DNA of 25,000 nt from Prorocentrum cordatum (Eukaryota > Sar > Dinophyceae > Prorocentrales > Prorocentraceae): positions 42,501-67,500 of the forward strand of contig CAUYUJ010020570.1 in NCBI GenBank assembly GCA_963575745.1, given 5' to 3'. The first letter of the stretch is position 1; each line of letters begins with the position of its first letter. Made by a program: the position numbers and the translations under genes. Below, in pieces: positions 1 through 9,690 of this stretch. A model generated the notes under the pieces. That model was not told the DNA's origin and did no database searches. It worked only from the letters and a program-made list of their open reading frames with translations.

Positions 1-780
1 ACAACAACAACAATCATTTTACCCGAACGCGTGGTGTTCTCCCCAGTGCCAGGGTTTTCATACGACACCAGGCAATACCCCCACTTCGTGGGGGGGCATT
101 ACAAGCTCTACCAAATATCCAAACGACTCTTCGCGACCACCCAAACCCAGCTTCCCGCCCTATGACGTTGGGACACTTCACTTCGTGGCGTGCGGACGAC
201 CGTGGCTACTACACTGGCGTGGGGTACACACCCACAGAACTTGGTCACTTATTCGGGGCGGTGTATGTCCCGCAAAAAAAACGAATCTGTCCCGCATGGT
301 ATTATTTGACAGGGATGATGGCCCTGGCAGGTGCGCAACCGTTGTCGCAGAAGTTCGAAAAAGTTGCTCGCAAAAGCCCGTTTGACAGAAATGTTTAAAA
401 AGTGTTGGGTTTCCTACGAATCCGCAAGAGCGCGCGGGATGAGATTTTGACATTTTTTTGTTGAAAAACCATTGGTTTTTTGATGTTTTTATGTTAAAAT
501 CGCTCCGAACACTAAGCTTTTGGAAGGATTTCGTCTTGCGCGCGCGAATGTCCACTTTACCTTATTTTTTGCAAGGGATTCTTGAAATTTGATTATATTA
601 GAACAAGAAATGTCATTTTATAGTGTTTTTTGCAAGGGAAAGCGGATTACAACAAAACAACCGGATCTTGATCAACTCGAATTACCTGAGGCTTCCTCAC
701 GAAAATGATGAAAACGTGGCTGCGGCCTAGGCGCGGCGGGGGGGGCGCGCACCAGGGGGCCCAACAATAATTATTCTTTA
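1..780. other. AT-richer flank, no gene recognised
   Basis: This stretch is visibly richer in A and T than the rest of the window, especially 440-640. No reading frame in it resembles a known protein; frames of up to 125 codons overlap one another and have no protein-like composition. The sequence TTTTTTGCAAGGGA occurs near 566 and again near 627. It begins with a short CAA run that matches the microsatellite type at 786-1110. It may be host DNA flanking the repeats. Confidence 0.5.
78..94. other. Short perfect hairpin
   Basis: CCCCCAC, a TTC loop and GTGGGGG form a 7-bp stem with a 3-base loop. No T run follows, so it is not a bacterial-type terminator. Function unknown. Confidence 0.35.
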
Positions 781-785
781 GAATT

Positions 786-795
786 AATAATGTTC

Positions 796-854
<59 letters not shown>

Positions 855-862
855 CGACGACG

Positions 863-897
<35 letters not shown>

Positions 898-933
898 AAT
901 AATAACAACCACAACAACAACCGTTTGCAACAA

Positions 934-975
<42 letters not shown>

Positions 976-1110
976 GAACAACAACAATAACAACAACAAC
1001 AACAACAACAACAACAGCAACAACAACTACTACTACTACTACTACAACAACTACCATAACCACAATCACAATCACAACCACAACCACAACCACAACCACA
1101 ACCACACACA
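786..1110. repeat. Compound trinucleotide/hexanucleotide microsatellite (CAA family)
   Basis: The tract is built of CAA units interrupted by CGA units, then a CGACAA hexamer run near 940-975, a TAC run near 1024-1046 and a CCACAA hexamer run near 1070-1103, ending in CA dinucleotides. Reading frames through it give homopolymers of Asn, Val, Leu or Cys, which is what such repeats give by default, so no protein is called. Confidence 0.95.
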
Positions 1111-1680
1111 CACGCGTTGGTTCGCGTAAGCGCCCCGATGGGGCACCAATCGAGCGGCACATATGCATCGACCCATGCAGCTGGCGGCGACTACATCACT
1201 AAGGCACAAGCCCGATCAAGCGTATTCTCGGCTGCCCCGATCGCGGAAATTAGTATGGCGGCCACAGATAATGACCGAGATAACATGCCAAGAGGCTCGC
1301 AAAGGAAAGGCAAGCGTCGCTGAGGGGCATCCTCGCACGGGCCGAACACCGATTTTCCCGAGCAGAAGCAGAGAGCAAGTGTGGCGGCTCGCACCTTGCA
1401 ACCACGGACTGGAAGAGACGCCCTGAGGGCACCGCGGAATCCCACCAGCCCTCTGGGCGACAACTGGTCTAACGAGGGTCTCTTTCCTCTGCTACAACCC
1501 CTTTTCCCTTCGGGGAGGGGAACCCTCCCCCATCCCCTCCCTGAGGTTGTTGGGGAGGTTCCGCGATGTGTCGGAAGTTCCTTTTTCCGGCCATTGGTAT
1601 GGCCATTTTCTGCCACCCCTCACGAGGATCGTGGCCCCCGAGGGGGGAGCCCAAATCAAGTACCCCCCCCCCCTCTTTTG
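1111..1680. other. Unassigned GC-rich stretch
   Basis: Open frames exist on both strands, but none has a domain, a credible start context or a composition distinct from its overlapping frames. No RNA gene or mobile-element terminus is seen. Confidence 0.4.
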
Positions 1681-1684
1681 ACCG

Positions 1685-1970
1685 ACCACCTCCACGATGG
1701 CCCCAAGAGGCCCTCCAGAGCTCCCTGGAGGCCCCCAAGAGGGTTTCACGAGCGCCCCAAGAGGCCCCAAGAGCGCTCCAAAAAGCCCCCGGGAGGCCCC
1801 CGATAGGCCCCCAAGGGGCACCCCAGCGGCCTCTGAGAACCCAAAATGACCTCCAAGTTGGCTCAAATAGCCCAAGCTGGCTCAAGGTGGCTCCCAAGAT
1901 GCTCCAAGCAACCCCGAGACCGCTCCAAGACGGCTCGAGATGGCCACAGAACCTCCCAAGCTTCCCTTGC
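1685..1970. repeat. Degenerate CCCCAAGAGGC / GCTCCAAG short-unit repeat
   Basis: Variants of a 9-12 base word built on CCCCAAGAGG or GCTCCAAGA recur about every 10-25 bases, for example near 1700, 1734, 1753, 1763 and 1773, and shade into GGCTCAAG-type units up to about 1965. The long open frames crossing it on both strands follow from the repeat and show no domain. Confidence 0.7.
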
Positions 1971-2034
1971 TGTTTGACTATGCGTGTCTCTTCCTCTCTC
2001 TCCTCGTCAGCTGTCGTGGGCATCGTTTCTGGAT

Positions 2035-3040
2035 GGGCTGGTGGGGATTTCTGTCGCAACCGCAGGCGAAAGCGCAAGCGGCGTATCGAGTCGGCTCGGG
2101 CTACGAGCGGAACTAGTTGCCCGACGCGCGCGCAGGCACTAGCAGAACCTACCGCCGAATGTTGGTGGGGATACTTTTCCGTCGCAGCCACAAGCGAAGG
2201 CGCCCGCAGCGGGTCGAGTGGGCTCGGGCTACGGGGGAACCTAGTTGCCGGCGCGCGCGCGCAGAGGAAAGCAGGACCTGCCGCTGGGGGAAGCAGCTGC
2301 GCCGGGGCCGTGCTGCAAACGCCGAGGCTGGGAACCAGCGCCGAGGGTGGGGACTGCAAGCTGCTGGGGCTGCCACGAAGCTGCAAACGTGCGGGCGCCA
2401 TGGGAGCTGAATCACCAGGTTCGTGCATTGGACTTTGTCGCCACAGGGCGCCAGAGGACGGTGCGCCACAGACGTGGCGAAGCGCGGGACGACTGCAAGC
2501 TGCTGGGGATGCCAGGAAGCTGCAAACGCGCGGACACCATGGGAGCTGAATGTTGGTGGGGATTTTTGTTGGTCAACAGGCTCGCGAGGCGGGTCGAAAG
2601 CCGTCCGAACACTAGTCGGGCCGCGACTCGGCAGCAGGAAAAGAAAGGCAAGTTGGCGGGGGTACTTTTTGGCGCGGCCGCAGGCGAGCGCGCCAGCAGC
2701 GTCAGAGGTCGGGCGGGCTACGCGCGAGCCTAACTGCCTAGAGCAAGGGGGACCGACGGCCGACCCTGAGCTGCCTAAGCTGCCTAAGCTGCCGCGCTGC
2801 GCGAGGTGGTACCAGGAAGCGGGGCAAGGCCCCAAACCTTGCCGGCGGGCGATGCAAACTGCAACCAGGACCAGGATCCGGGGGCAGTGCCGATGCACGA
2901 ATTGAACAGAGGAGCTATGCGCAGCCGAAATTGGTGGGGGTACTTTTTTTGGTCGCGGGCGGGCGCGGAATCGCTGTTGCCGAAGGAGAGGTCCGGGCCA
3001 CGGGCCTGCCAAATTGACCACGCGCAAGCCTAAAAGCACA
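2035..3040. repeat. Degenerate tandem/dispersed array I (TGGTGGGGATTT family)
   Basis: A unit opening with TGGTGGGGATTT or TGGTGGGGATACTTTT starts at 2039, 2163, 2554, 2654 and 2932. The first two copies share about 85 bp, ending in a GGCTCGGGCTACG...CTAGTTGCC block. A second module starting ACTGCAAGCTGCTGGGG occurs at 2353 and 2492 (139 bp apart) and both copies run into CCATGGGAGCTGAAT. A third word, TGTCGCCACAGGGCGCCA, occurs at 2436 and again at 3357. The uneven spacing suggests a shuffled composite repeat rather than a clean satellite. I see no gene in it. Confidence 0.75.
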
Positions 3041-3630
3041 GCGGCGGAGCCCGCACTCAGAAGCAGCCGCCGGTAGGGCCGCGGGCTGAAGGGGAGCTGG
3101 CTGAGCTGACTGCAAACGGCCAGGGTAGCAGATGCACCATGCGAGTGAATGGCTCCAAAACGCCAGAGTGGAATGAACTCCTGCACGCCAGAAGAACATG
3201 GTCGGCTCTGCATCTGCAAACCACGCATCAACCTAGCGGAGCGCATCCACCGCCGGGCCAACCCAGTGGGCGGCGCGCTACCAAGTACGAAGAGCCCGAA
3301 ACAACGCATACGAGCTCAGGCACCGCGGGCGTGAGTGACCAGGTACGAACTGACCATGTCGCCACAGGGCGCCAAAGGCCAGGGCCACAGCTGCGGCAGG
3401 GTACAAGCCAGACGGGCGGTGACAGGGCGCCAGTGGGGGGTGCGCAGTGACTGCCGGAAGGCTGCACCACTCCGCAACACAGCTCACGAAACCCCGAAGT
3501 CGACTCCAGACACGGACAGCTACGGCAAGTACTGCTGACCAGGGCCCAGGGAGTGCAGACGCAAACTGGGTGCCTGGCCAGGGGCGTGCGTCGTGGACGC
3601 CGCACGGAGGGGACCGCGCATTGCGCGGGA
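3041..3630. other. Repeat-like spacer, no gene recognised
   Basis: This part continues the character of the neighbouring arrays and shares the word TGTCGCCACAGGGCGCCA (3357-3374) with array I, but I cannot define a clear unit. Open frames are present on both strands and none resembles a protein family. Confidence 0.4.
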
Positions 3631-3634
3631 AGGC

Positions 3635-3985
3635 GGACCGGGCGGGTGGGAACGGACATCACCTGGCCGGCGAGAGAAGAGGCGTCCACCAGGGAAGTCC
3701 AAAGCCAGGGGACAGTTGGCCGCACAGACGATGCGAGTCAAGCTGCAGGGTCGCGCGACACCTGGCCGCCCCGTCCTGATGAAGATCCGCGCGTGGCGCG
3801 GGCGGGTGGGAACTGACGTCACCAGCTGGCCAGGGAGAGAGGGGCCCACAAGGACTGTCCAGCGTCAGGGGACAGCCAATGGCCGCACGAACTAATGCGA
3901 GTCAGACTGCGGGAACGCACGGCCGATGGCCGCCCCGTCCTTGCGCGCGCGGGAACATACGTCTGATGGCCGTCCCGCTCATACG
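3635..3985. repeat. Tandem array II, about 160-bp unit
   Basis: GGGCGGGTGGGAAC occurs at 3640 and 3800 (160 bp apart), and ATGCGAGTCA occurs at 3731 and 3895 (164 bp apart). The bases between the anchors are also alike, including the AGGGGACAG stretch. There are about two full copies and a partial third. Confidence 0.75.
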
Positions 3986-5313
3986 GAGAGGGAGAGGGAG
4001 AGAAGCAGAGAACCAGGGAACGGCTGACGGCCGCAGAGGTTAGCATGAGAATTCCACGGCCCAGGGGAAAGGCTTTGGGACGCTCCTTGCCCGCAGCAAG
4101 TAAGCGACCACTCCCTTGGTATTCCGTGCACCCTCACGGCCCAACCTGCATCCTGGTGGCCCTGGGGGGCAGCCGACATTAGCCTGCACAGCAGCGCTGG
4201 TCCGTCTCCCGGCCCATGGCCGTCGGATCGCCAGGGACTGCCAGTGCTCCGGCTGAGTGCGAGTCCGACTGCGGGGACATACGGCAGATGGCCGCCCTAC
4301 CCTTGTCCGCGCAAGGAAATACGGCTGATGGCCGCATCGTCCATGGAGAGAGAGGGAATGACAGAGAGGCAGAAAACCAAGGAACGGCTGACGGCCGCAA
4401 AGGTTGACATGAGAACTCCACGACCCAGGGGAGGGCACGGGTAAGCTCCCGGCTCACAGCAGGTAGCCGCCCACTCTCTGGGCATCCTGGATACCATCTC
4501 GGCCCAACCAGTGTCCTGGCGGCGCTGGGGGGGCGACAGTCGTCAGCCTGCACTGCAGCGCAGGACGGTGGTCCATCTCCCCGCTCGCGGCAATCTGACC
4601 GACAGGGACTGCCTGGACTCTGGCAGATGCCGTATGTTCAGGTTTCTCACTTAAGGGAGGATTCCAGAAAACCGCCGTCGGCGGATCCATAGAGAGCCAG
4701 GGAGCGGCTGACGGCCGCAAAGGCAGTGAGAACTCTATACCCAGGTGTTGGCCTGGAGAGGCTCATTGCTCCCAGCAGATGGCCGACCACTCTCTGGGTG
4801 ACCTGGGCGCCTCTCGGCCCAACCTGTGTCCCGGTGGCCCTGGGGGGGCAACGGTCGTTAGCCTGCTCAACCGCGAAGGTGCGTTGATCCCTCTCCCAGC
4901 TCGTGGCCGTCTGAATGCCAGGGACTGCTAGTGATCCGGCTGACGGCCTGATGTTCTTGTTACATTCCTAAGGGAGCTCCAGGACAACAACATCAGCAGC
5001 CCCACTGGTGCCGGGGGCCATGCATCCGGTGACGAGCTCCTCTGCCAGTTGTTGTCTGGAGCGGTGGCTGGCCAGAGCCTGACCTAAACGCAGATGGCAG
5101 CGCCTGGGCTGTAGAGACAGGCCTCCGTCTGTGGAACTCCACCGCGGAGTTGGGCGCTGCCGGGGTCCTGGCCCGAGCAACGCCCGACGGTCCACGCCCG
5201 GAGCGAAACCCGTGACTGCTGGAACGAGCGGCCAGCGCCAGGGGACGGCAGATGGCCGCGCGACCACAGCAGGTCTAGCTGCACACGACTGAAGGTCGCC
5301 CCATTCATATGAT

Positions 5314-5388
<75 letters not shown>

Positions 5389-5397
5389 AAAAAAAAA

Positions 5398-5433
<36 letters not shown>

Positions 5434-5480
5434 CCAGGGAACGGCTGACGGCCGCAACGGTTAGTATGAGAACCCAACAA
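3985..5480. repeat. Tandem array III, 315-363-bp unit with internal GA tract
   Basis: The core GGCTGACGGCCGC with flanking GGGAA/GGGAG occurs at 4017, 4381, 4701 and 5438. A second anchor, CGGCCCAACC, occurs at 4137, 4500 and 4815, giving spacings of 363 and 315 bp that agree with the first anchor (364 and 320). The last interval is about 740 bp, roughly two units, and contains a partial core near 4938. The first two cores are preceded by a purine GA-rich stretch, the third by only a few GA bases, and the last by a fully expanded GA tract. No gene is recognised. Confidence 0.85.
5314..5433. repeat. GA dinucleotide microsatellite interrupted by A23
   Basis: A near-perfect GA run spans 5314-5383, followed by 23 consecutive A residues (5384-5406) and a second GA run to 5433. 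It lies immediately before the last GGCTGACGGCCGC core of array III, the place where the first two copies carry a shorter GA-rich stretch, so it is best read as an expanded part of that repeat. The A run is on the plus strand and is therefore not a poly(A) tail of the minus-strand element. Confidence 0.95.
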
Positions 5481-6180
5481 GCCAGGGAGACACCTCGTGT
5501 CCAGAAGCTAAAAGGTGGTGAAACAACCAGTCAGGCGCCGGGGGAGCCTGAACATCCGGGGCGCCCGAAAGTGGTCGCGGGTGTGAGCGCGGTATCCGTG
5601 CGCCTGCGCACCCGCATCTAACCAGCCGAGGCTGTCTAGCTATGCTGCGCCTTGGGGAAGGTGGGGGCGGCCGCCTGCCCCAGCGATTGGCAGCCCCGAA
5701 GTATCACGGCTATCAGACCGGGCGCAGCGAGGTGAGACGGGCCCTGAGGCGGGTCAGCGCTCGTTGACCAGAGGAGCGGCTACGCCTCGAGGCATTGAGC
5801 GCTCTGGTAGGATGGGCCTGGCTGTTGGCCGAGACCCGACTACCCGTGCCAGCGACGGCGGATGGCCGTACTGCAGGGGAAAGTGCCAGGGTTGGCCGGT
5901 GGCCATATTGTCCGCGTCCAGGGGCCAGGTGGCTGCTGAGTGGGTTGGACATCTGCACGCAAGCCTGGCATAGCTGCACTGATGCGGCGGGCTCACCTGG
6001 GGGCACGGCGCTGGACCCGCGTGGTGTACTGCGGTGTCGCTTCACGCCCACCAGCGACCCCTCTTGTCGGGGTCGTGGTGGTCGTCCCGCTGAGGGGACC
6101 GCTTACCTCCACCTTTCCATTCGGAATCACTCCAAGTGGGCCCTCCTTCGCGCCAGGTTGACCAACCCTGCCAGCCGCGC
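5481..6180. other. Unassigned region 3' of the minus-strand element
   Basis: No protein family or RNA gene is recognised. The word GGCGGATGGCCG near 5866 resembles the GATGGCCG words scattered in array III. The minus-strand frame that ends in a stop at 6338 stays open afterwards to about 5993, but the reading is repetitive and Gly/Thr/Pro-rich. This may be the 3' untranslated end of the retroelement or flanking DNA. Confidence 0.4.
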
Positions 6181-6199
6181 CATCCTTCAGCGCCAGCTG

Positions 6200-6325
6200 T
6201 TGGACTACCCACTGACCAGGGTGCCTGGGCGTCCCGGCGCCCGTCCCTATGCGTCTCAGCTGACCAGGGTGCCTGTACGTCCCGACTGCCCGTTCCCCAG
6301 GGTGCCTGGGAGTCTCTGACATGCA
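6200..6325. repeat. Short minisatellite (CCAGGGTGCCTG unit)
   Basis: CCAGGGTGCCTG recurs three times between 6217 and 6310 on the plus strand, each time followed by a similar CGTCCCG or GAGTCTC extension. Read on the minus strand it gives a repeated TPRHPGQ-like peptide just after the last stop of the coding tract, so it may lie in the 3' end of the retroelement. Confidence 0.6.
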
Positions 6326-6337
6326 GCCCAGCGCCCC

Positions 6338-7225
6338 TCATGTGTTTGCGGCGGATGGTGTCCCAGCCCGCCTCCAGGCGCCCATAAAGATCTTGCAGGT
6401 TTCGTCTGCGTTGAGCCGGGGGGTGCTTTTGTAGCCCCCTTGTCCTCCTTCCCCTTGCGTCGCACGCTTGGCCCACGCGTGCCAAACACCGTTGAAGACG
6501 CCACCGAGCGTTCTCTGCAGCCGCGCAATCGTGGCCTGGATCTCTTCCGTCTTATCCAATTCGGAGTCCGCCAGGGAGCATTTGTACATGGGGCCGCCGG
6601 ACACAGTGTCTCTAAGTTGTCCGAAAGCCAGGTGGTCGGAGCTGCTGCCACTTTCCTTGGCTCCAGCCGCACTGGGTTCCACCTGAGCGATTTCGCGGCC
6701 CGCTGCCCCTTCCCCCCCGCTGCGTCGTCCCTAGCTAGACGGGTGTGTCCTTGCTTCCAGGGCGGTAGGCTGCTCCCACTGGCGTTCCCCGCACTCTCCT
6801 GCTTCCAGGACGGTGGGTTGCCCCTGGAAGCGTTTTCGGCGCCCCTTCTGGGGGCTTGATATGCCGTGCTCTCCGCTCCCGCTGGCTGCATCTTGGTCGA
6901 AGGCTTGTGCGAAGGGCGTCGATGGGGCCTGGGTGGTGGTGTCCTTCGGTTCGCTGCGTGCTTCGAGAAAGATGTGCAGGGGGTCTGCCTCCGAGCCCCT
7001 GCTGGGGCTCCTATCCTTAGCTGCCGCGTCTGGGCTGAAATCTGGCTGGAAGGACTCGGAGGGCTCCTGGGGCCCCCGCGCTTCTGCCTCTACTTTGCAG
7101 GGCAGCCCGACGTTACTCTGGTCGGCTGCTGCGTCTTGGGTCTGTGGTGGTTCGTCCTTAACCTTGAGAGCGCCAGGCGCCTCGCGAGTTGGCTGTGGGG
7201 TTTCACCTGCCGCCCCAGGGGATAC
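6338..7225 (-). pseudogene. C-terminal tail region of the composite element, unknown family
   Basis: One minus-strand frame is open from 7225 to the TGA at 6338-6340 with a single internal TAG at 6731-6733, about 295 codons. The first half is acidic and Pro/Ser/Gln-rich, with the short repeats QPTVLEAGE and QPTALEART, and looks disordered. The second half has an ordered, partly helical composition (LDKTEEIQATIARLQRTLGG, then FNGVWHAWAKRA). The stretch upstream of the internal stop has no ATG and is open only in the sense of lacking stops. Two consecutive stops precede 7225 in this frame, and the preceding coding reading lies in another frame, so a frame change near 7240 is implied. Function unknown. 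The TGA at 6338 is the best candidate for the true end of the polyprotein. Confidence 0.5.
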
Positions 7226-7238
7226 CTACTAGGTGGCA

Positions 7239-9690
7239 TTATGTGGGGATGCTCTGCCCGTAGATGCGAACCAAGAATGCGTCCAGCCTGCTGGGTGGCC
7301 ATGACGCTTCGTCAGTCTTATGACCGAGAATCCCTTCTCCGTGCTGCCGCGCGCAGTCAGTCCACTGACTGTAGACTTCAGGGCCCCCTTCCAACAGAAA
7401 CCGAACCAGTGCGCGATGCACGCCGTGAGTCACGTTCGCTGGTATCCCGCCCGGGCAGCTCGGCTGCGGGGCGAGTTGGCACCAGGGGACCTGACGGTGG
7501 GGCGATTCTTGGAAGCAGGGCGTCGATCTCAAGGAGCCTGGAGCCCTCGCGCGACCGTGCTCACCCCCGAATGTGGAGTGCTCCCCACTTGTGCGGTCCG
7601 TCGGTCTGGAGTAGGCGTCCGCAGCAGCTGCGTTGGCGGCACCAGGAAGGAAGTGGACTGTGATGTCGGTTGTGTCGCCTTCCATACCAGCAGGGGTGTC
7701 GCGTTTAGATGGCGACCTTGGGTAGACGTGAGAGCAGACTGCTTGTCGAGGATATGGTCGAGCGTGCCAAGGGCGACGCCCCACATGCACGGTAGGCACC
7801 TTCGGCAGGACCAGCTCGCGTTCCATTTCCTTTCAAAGTGCTGGCATGTTCTCTCACGGGGGGAGGCCTGCGTCGCTGGAGACGGATACGTCTGCGTCTG
7901 GGCGCCAGAGGAAGCAGCCTAGGGCGGGCCGGCCAGTACCCCAAACCAGCAGGGGGGGCCCTGGCTGGCACGTGTCGTACCTGGCTGTGTAGGTGCTGGT
8001 CGAGTCTGCGTCAAAACCAAAATCTTCCGTCAGCAAGCTTGTGGGCTGGGAGGGTCATGTTGGTCAACCGCGGCGGAAAGACGCTGGGAGTCACCATGAC
8101 CAGGTCGCGCAACGACCCTGGCGTCGCCGCCATCGGCGGGAGCCCGTATCCGAGAGGTAGGTGTGCCAGGGATGGGAGCACTGATGCTTTCCTGTCTTGT
8201 GGCTTGCCCTCCAGGTTGGCCATGTGCCCCCAGATCCGTTTGCCCATGACCCTCTCCGGGTGGCAGTAAGGCGGGGCGGAGGGTGTGGGAAGGCCTCTCC
8301 TCTCCACGGAGACGATCCAGCATTGCTCGCATAGCCATCTGCAGTTCTTGCCCAGCATGTACGCCTGTCCACGGTTCTGGGCCAGGAACTCCCTTGCGTC
8401 GTCATCCCCCCACGCGCCTGCGAAGTATTTGAACCCTTTCTTGGTGCAGTCGCTTCCGTCGCAGTCGAACAGAGCTCCTTTGAGGCCCGTGCTGGCAAAC
8501 CGTCCGACGGTCACCCTTCGGGGTTCAGAAGCACTCCTGGAGCGGGGGCAGCAGGTCTGTCATGATCGAGCCTCCTTCTGGACATGGCGGTACCACCCCC
8601 GATGTACTGCAGCCCTGCCATGGAGTTTGAGCATCCGAGTCACTGGTCCGATCCTGTGAGCTCCTTATGCAGGGCGCAAATGGAGCAGCTGAACCCTCCT
8701 AGGGGATCGATCTTGGCCAGCTTGACGAGTGCCTCCAGGACCCTCATAAGCGCCTCCAGGGGGAACTTGCTGCCATGCATCTCTGCCCATGTGCGTGGAC
8801 ACTTTGGCCCCCGGGCGACAGGGTGGTGGTGCGCGTACGTGGCGAGCCTGCTGATGTGCTTGATAGCGTCCTCGAACTTACCGTGCAGAGTGGCCAGGGC
8901 GTTGAATGTCAAGCCCCATGCGTTGGCGAAGGCGGTTCTGTACTCCGGGAGGACATGTTGCCAGGGTACGCAAATGCCCATGCCGGCCCACTACTATGTC
9001 CCCGGTTGCCTCAGGGCACGGGAAGGGCCACAGTGCGGCACGGGGCTCGCAAAGCTGGATCATCATAACCACCAGGAGGACCCGAAGGGATGGAGTGTCC
9101 ACCGGGAGCCCTTCGCTGTTGAGGAGGCCTTGTCCCAACGTGGAGCCGCCTGAGGCGGCTCGGAGCAAGTGCGCCAGGTTCTCCATGCCAGGGTGCACGC
9201 GGTGCCTCCTGCACTCTCCCGCGGTTGCGCTCCAGGCTTTCGGGAATTGATGTAGAATCTCGGGAGGGGTACAACGCTTGTTGTCCTTGGGTCTGCGGCT
9301 GCGGCCCTGCACCTGGGGCATGGGGGGAAGGGGCTCAGCGGGGACTGCCAGGCTCTTCTCCGCCGAGGGCGTGCCAAGTCCGAGGATCCACACCAGCGCT
9401 GCCCACGTCATGTTGCAGACGAAGTTGCTAGCATCGATCCCAAGGTCCACGTCGTAGCAAAACCCCAAGTGGCTCCAGGCCTTCCGGTCGAACAGGCCTG
9501 GTTCCCTCGGGGCGTCGGCAATGGAGAACTGGTGAGGGTGCAGACCGGAGACCGTGTACAGCACTACTCCCAGGGCGGGGTCCTCGGTCAGCCTGAGCAG
9601 GCTATTATGTATGGCGTTTCCCAGGGCGTCCCAGCTGAAGGCGGGGTCCAGTGGGGCTGCGTTCTGGTCAGCGAAATTCCCGAGCTTTGT
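7239..9690 (-). pseudogene. Region downstream of the helicase, unknown family, Cys-rich parts
   Basis: Coding-like sequence continues past the helicase in changing frames: about 9690-8960, then 8981-8640, then 8540-8011, then about 8036-7239. Pieces are protein-like rather than shadow-like, for example DVDLGIDASNFVCNMTWAAL near 9450, RLATYAHHHPVARGPKCP near 8845 and VHRALVRFLLEGGPEVYSQW near 7410. Paired cysteines suggest metal binding: CSIC near 8680, CDGSDC near 8460 and CRWLCEQCW near 8340. At least four frame changes are needed to read it through. I do not recognise the family. Its position directly after helicase motif VI and on the same strand suggests that it is the helicase's C-terminal extension within the same polyprotein, but a separate protein cannot be excluded. 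Confidence 0.5.

Noticed and set aside
790-1160. Open frames of poly-Asn (plus) and poly-Val/Leu/Cys (minus)
   Set aside because: They are direct readings of the CAA-type microsatellite; every frame through such a repeat is open.
1855-1895. Relic dinoflagellate spliced-leader sequence (GGCTCAAG words)
   Set aside because: Only the short word GGCTCAAG matches and it recurs as part of the local short repeat; the rest of the leader is absent.
1469-3309. Long open frames of 319 and 386 codons (minus) and 327 codons (plus)
   Set aside because: They cross degenerate repeats in GC-rich DNA, overlap one another on both strands and show no domain or protein-like composition.
5384-5406. A23 run as a retrotransposon poly(A) tail
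   Set aside because: It is on the plus strand, whereas the element is on the minus strand, and it is embedded within a GA microsatellite of array III.
6866-7663. 265-codon plus-strand open frame
   Set aside because: It is antisense to the minus-strand coding tract; its Trp/Cys/Arg-rich composition is that of a shadow frame.
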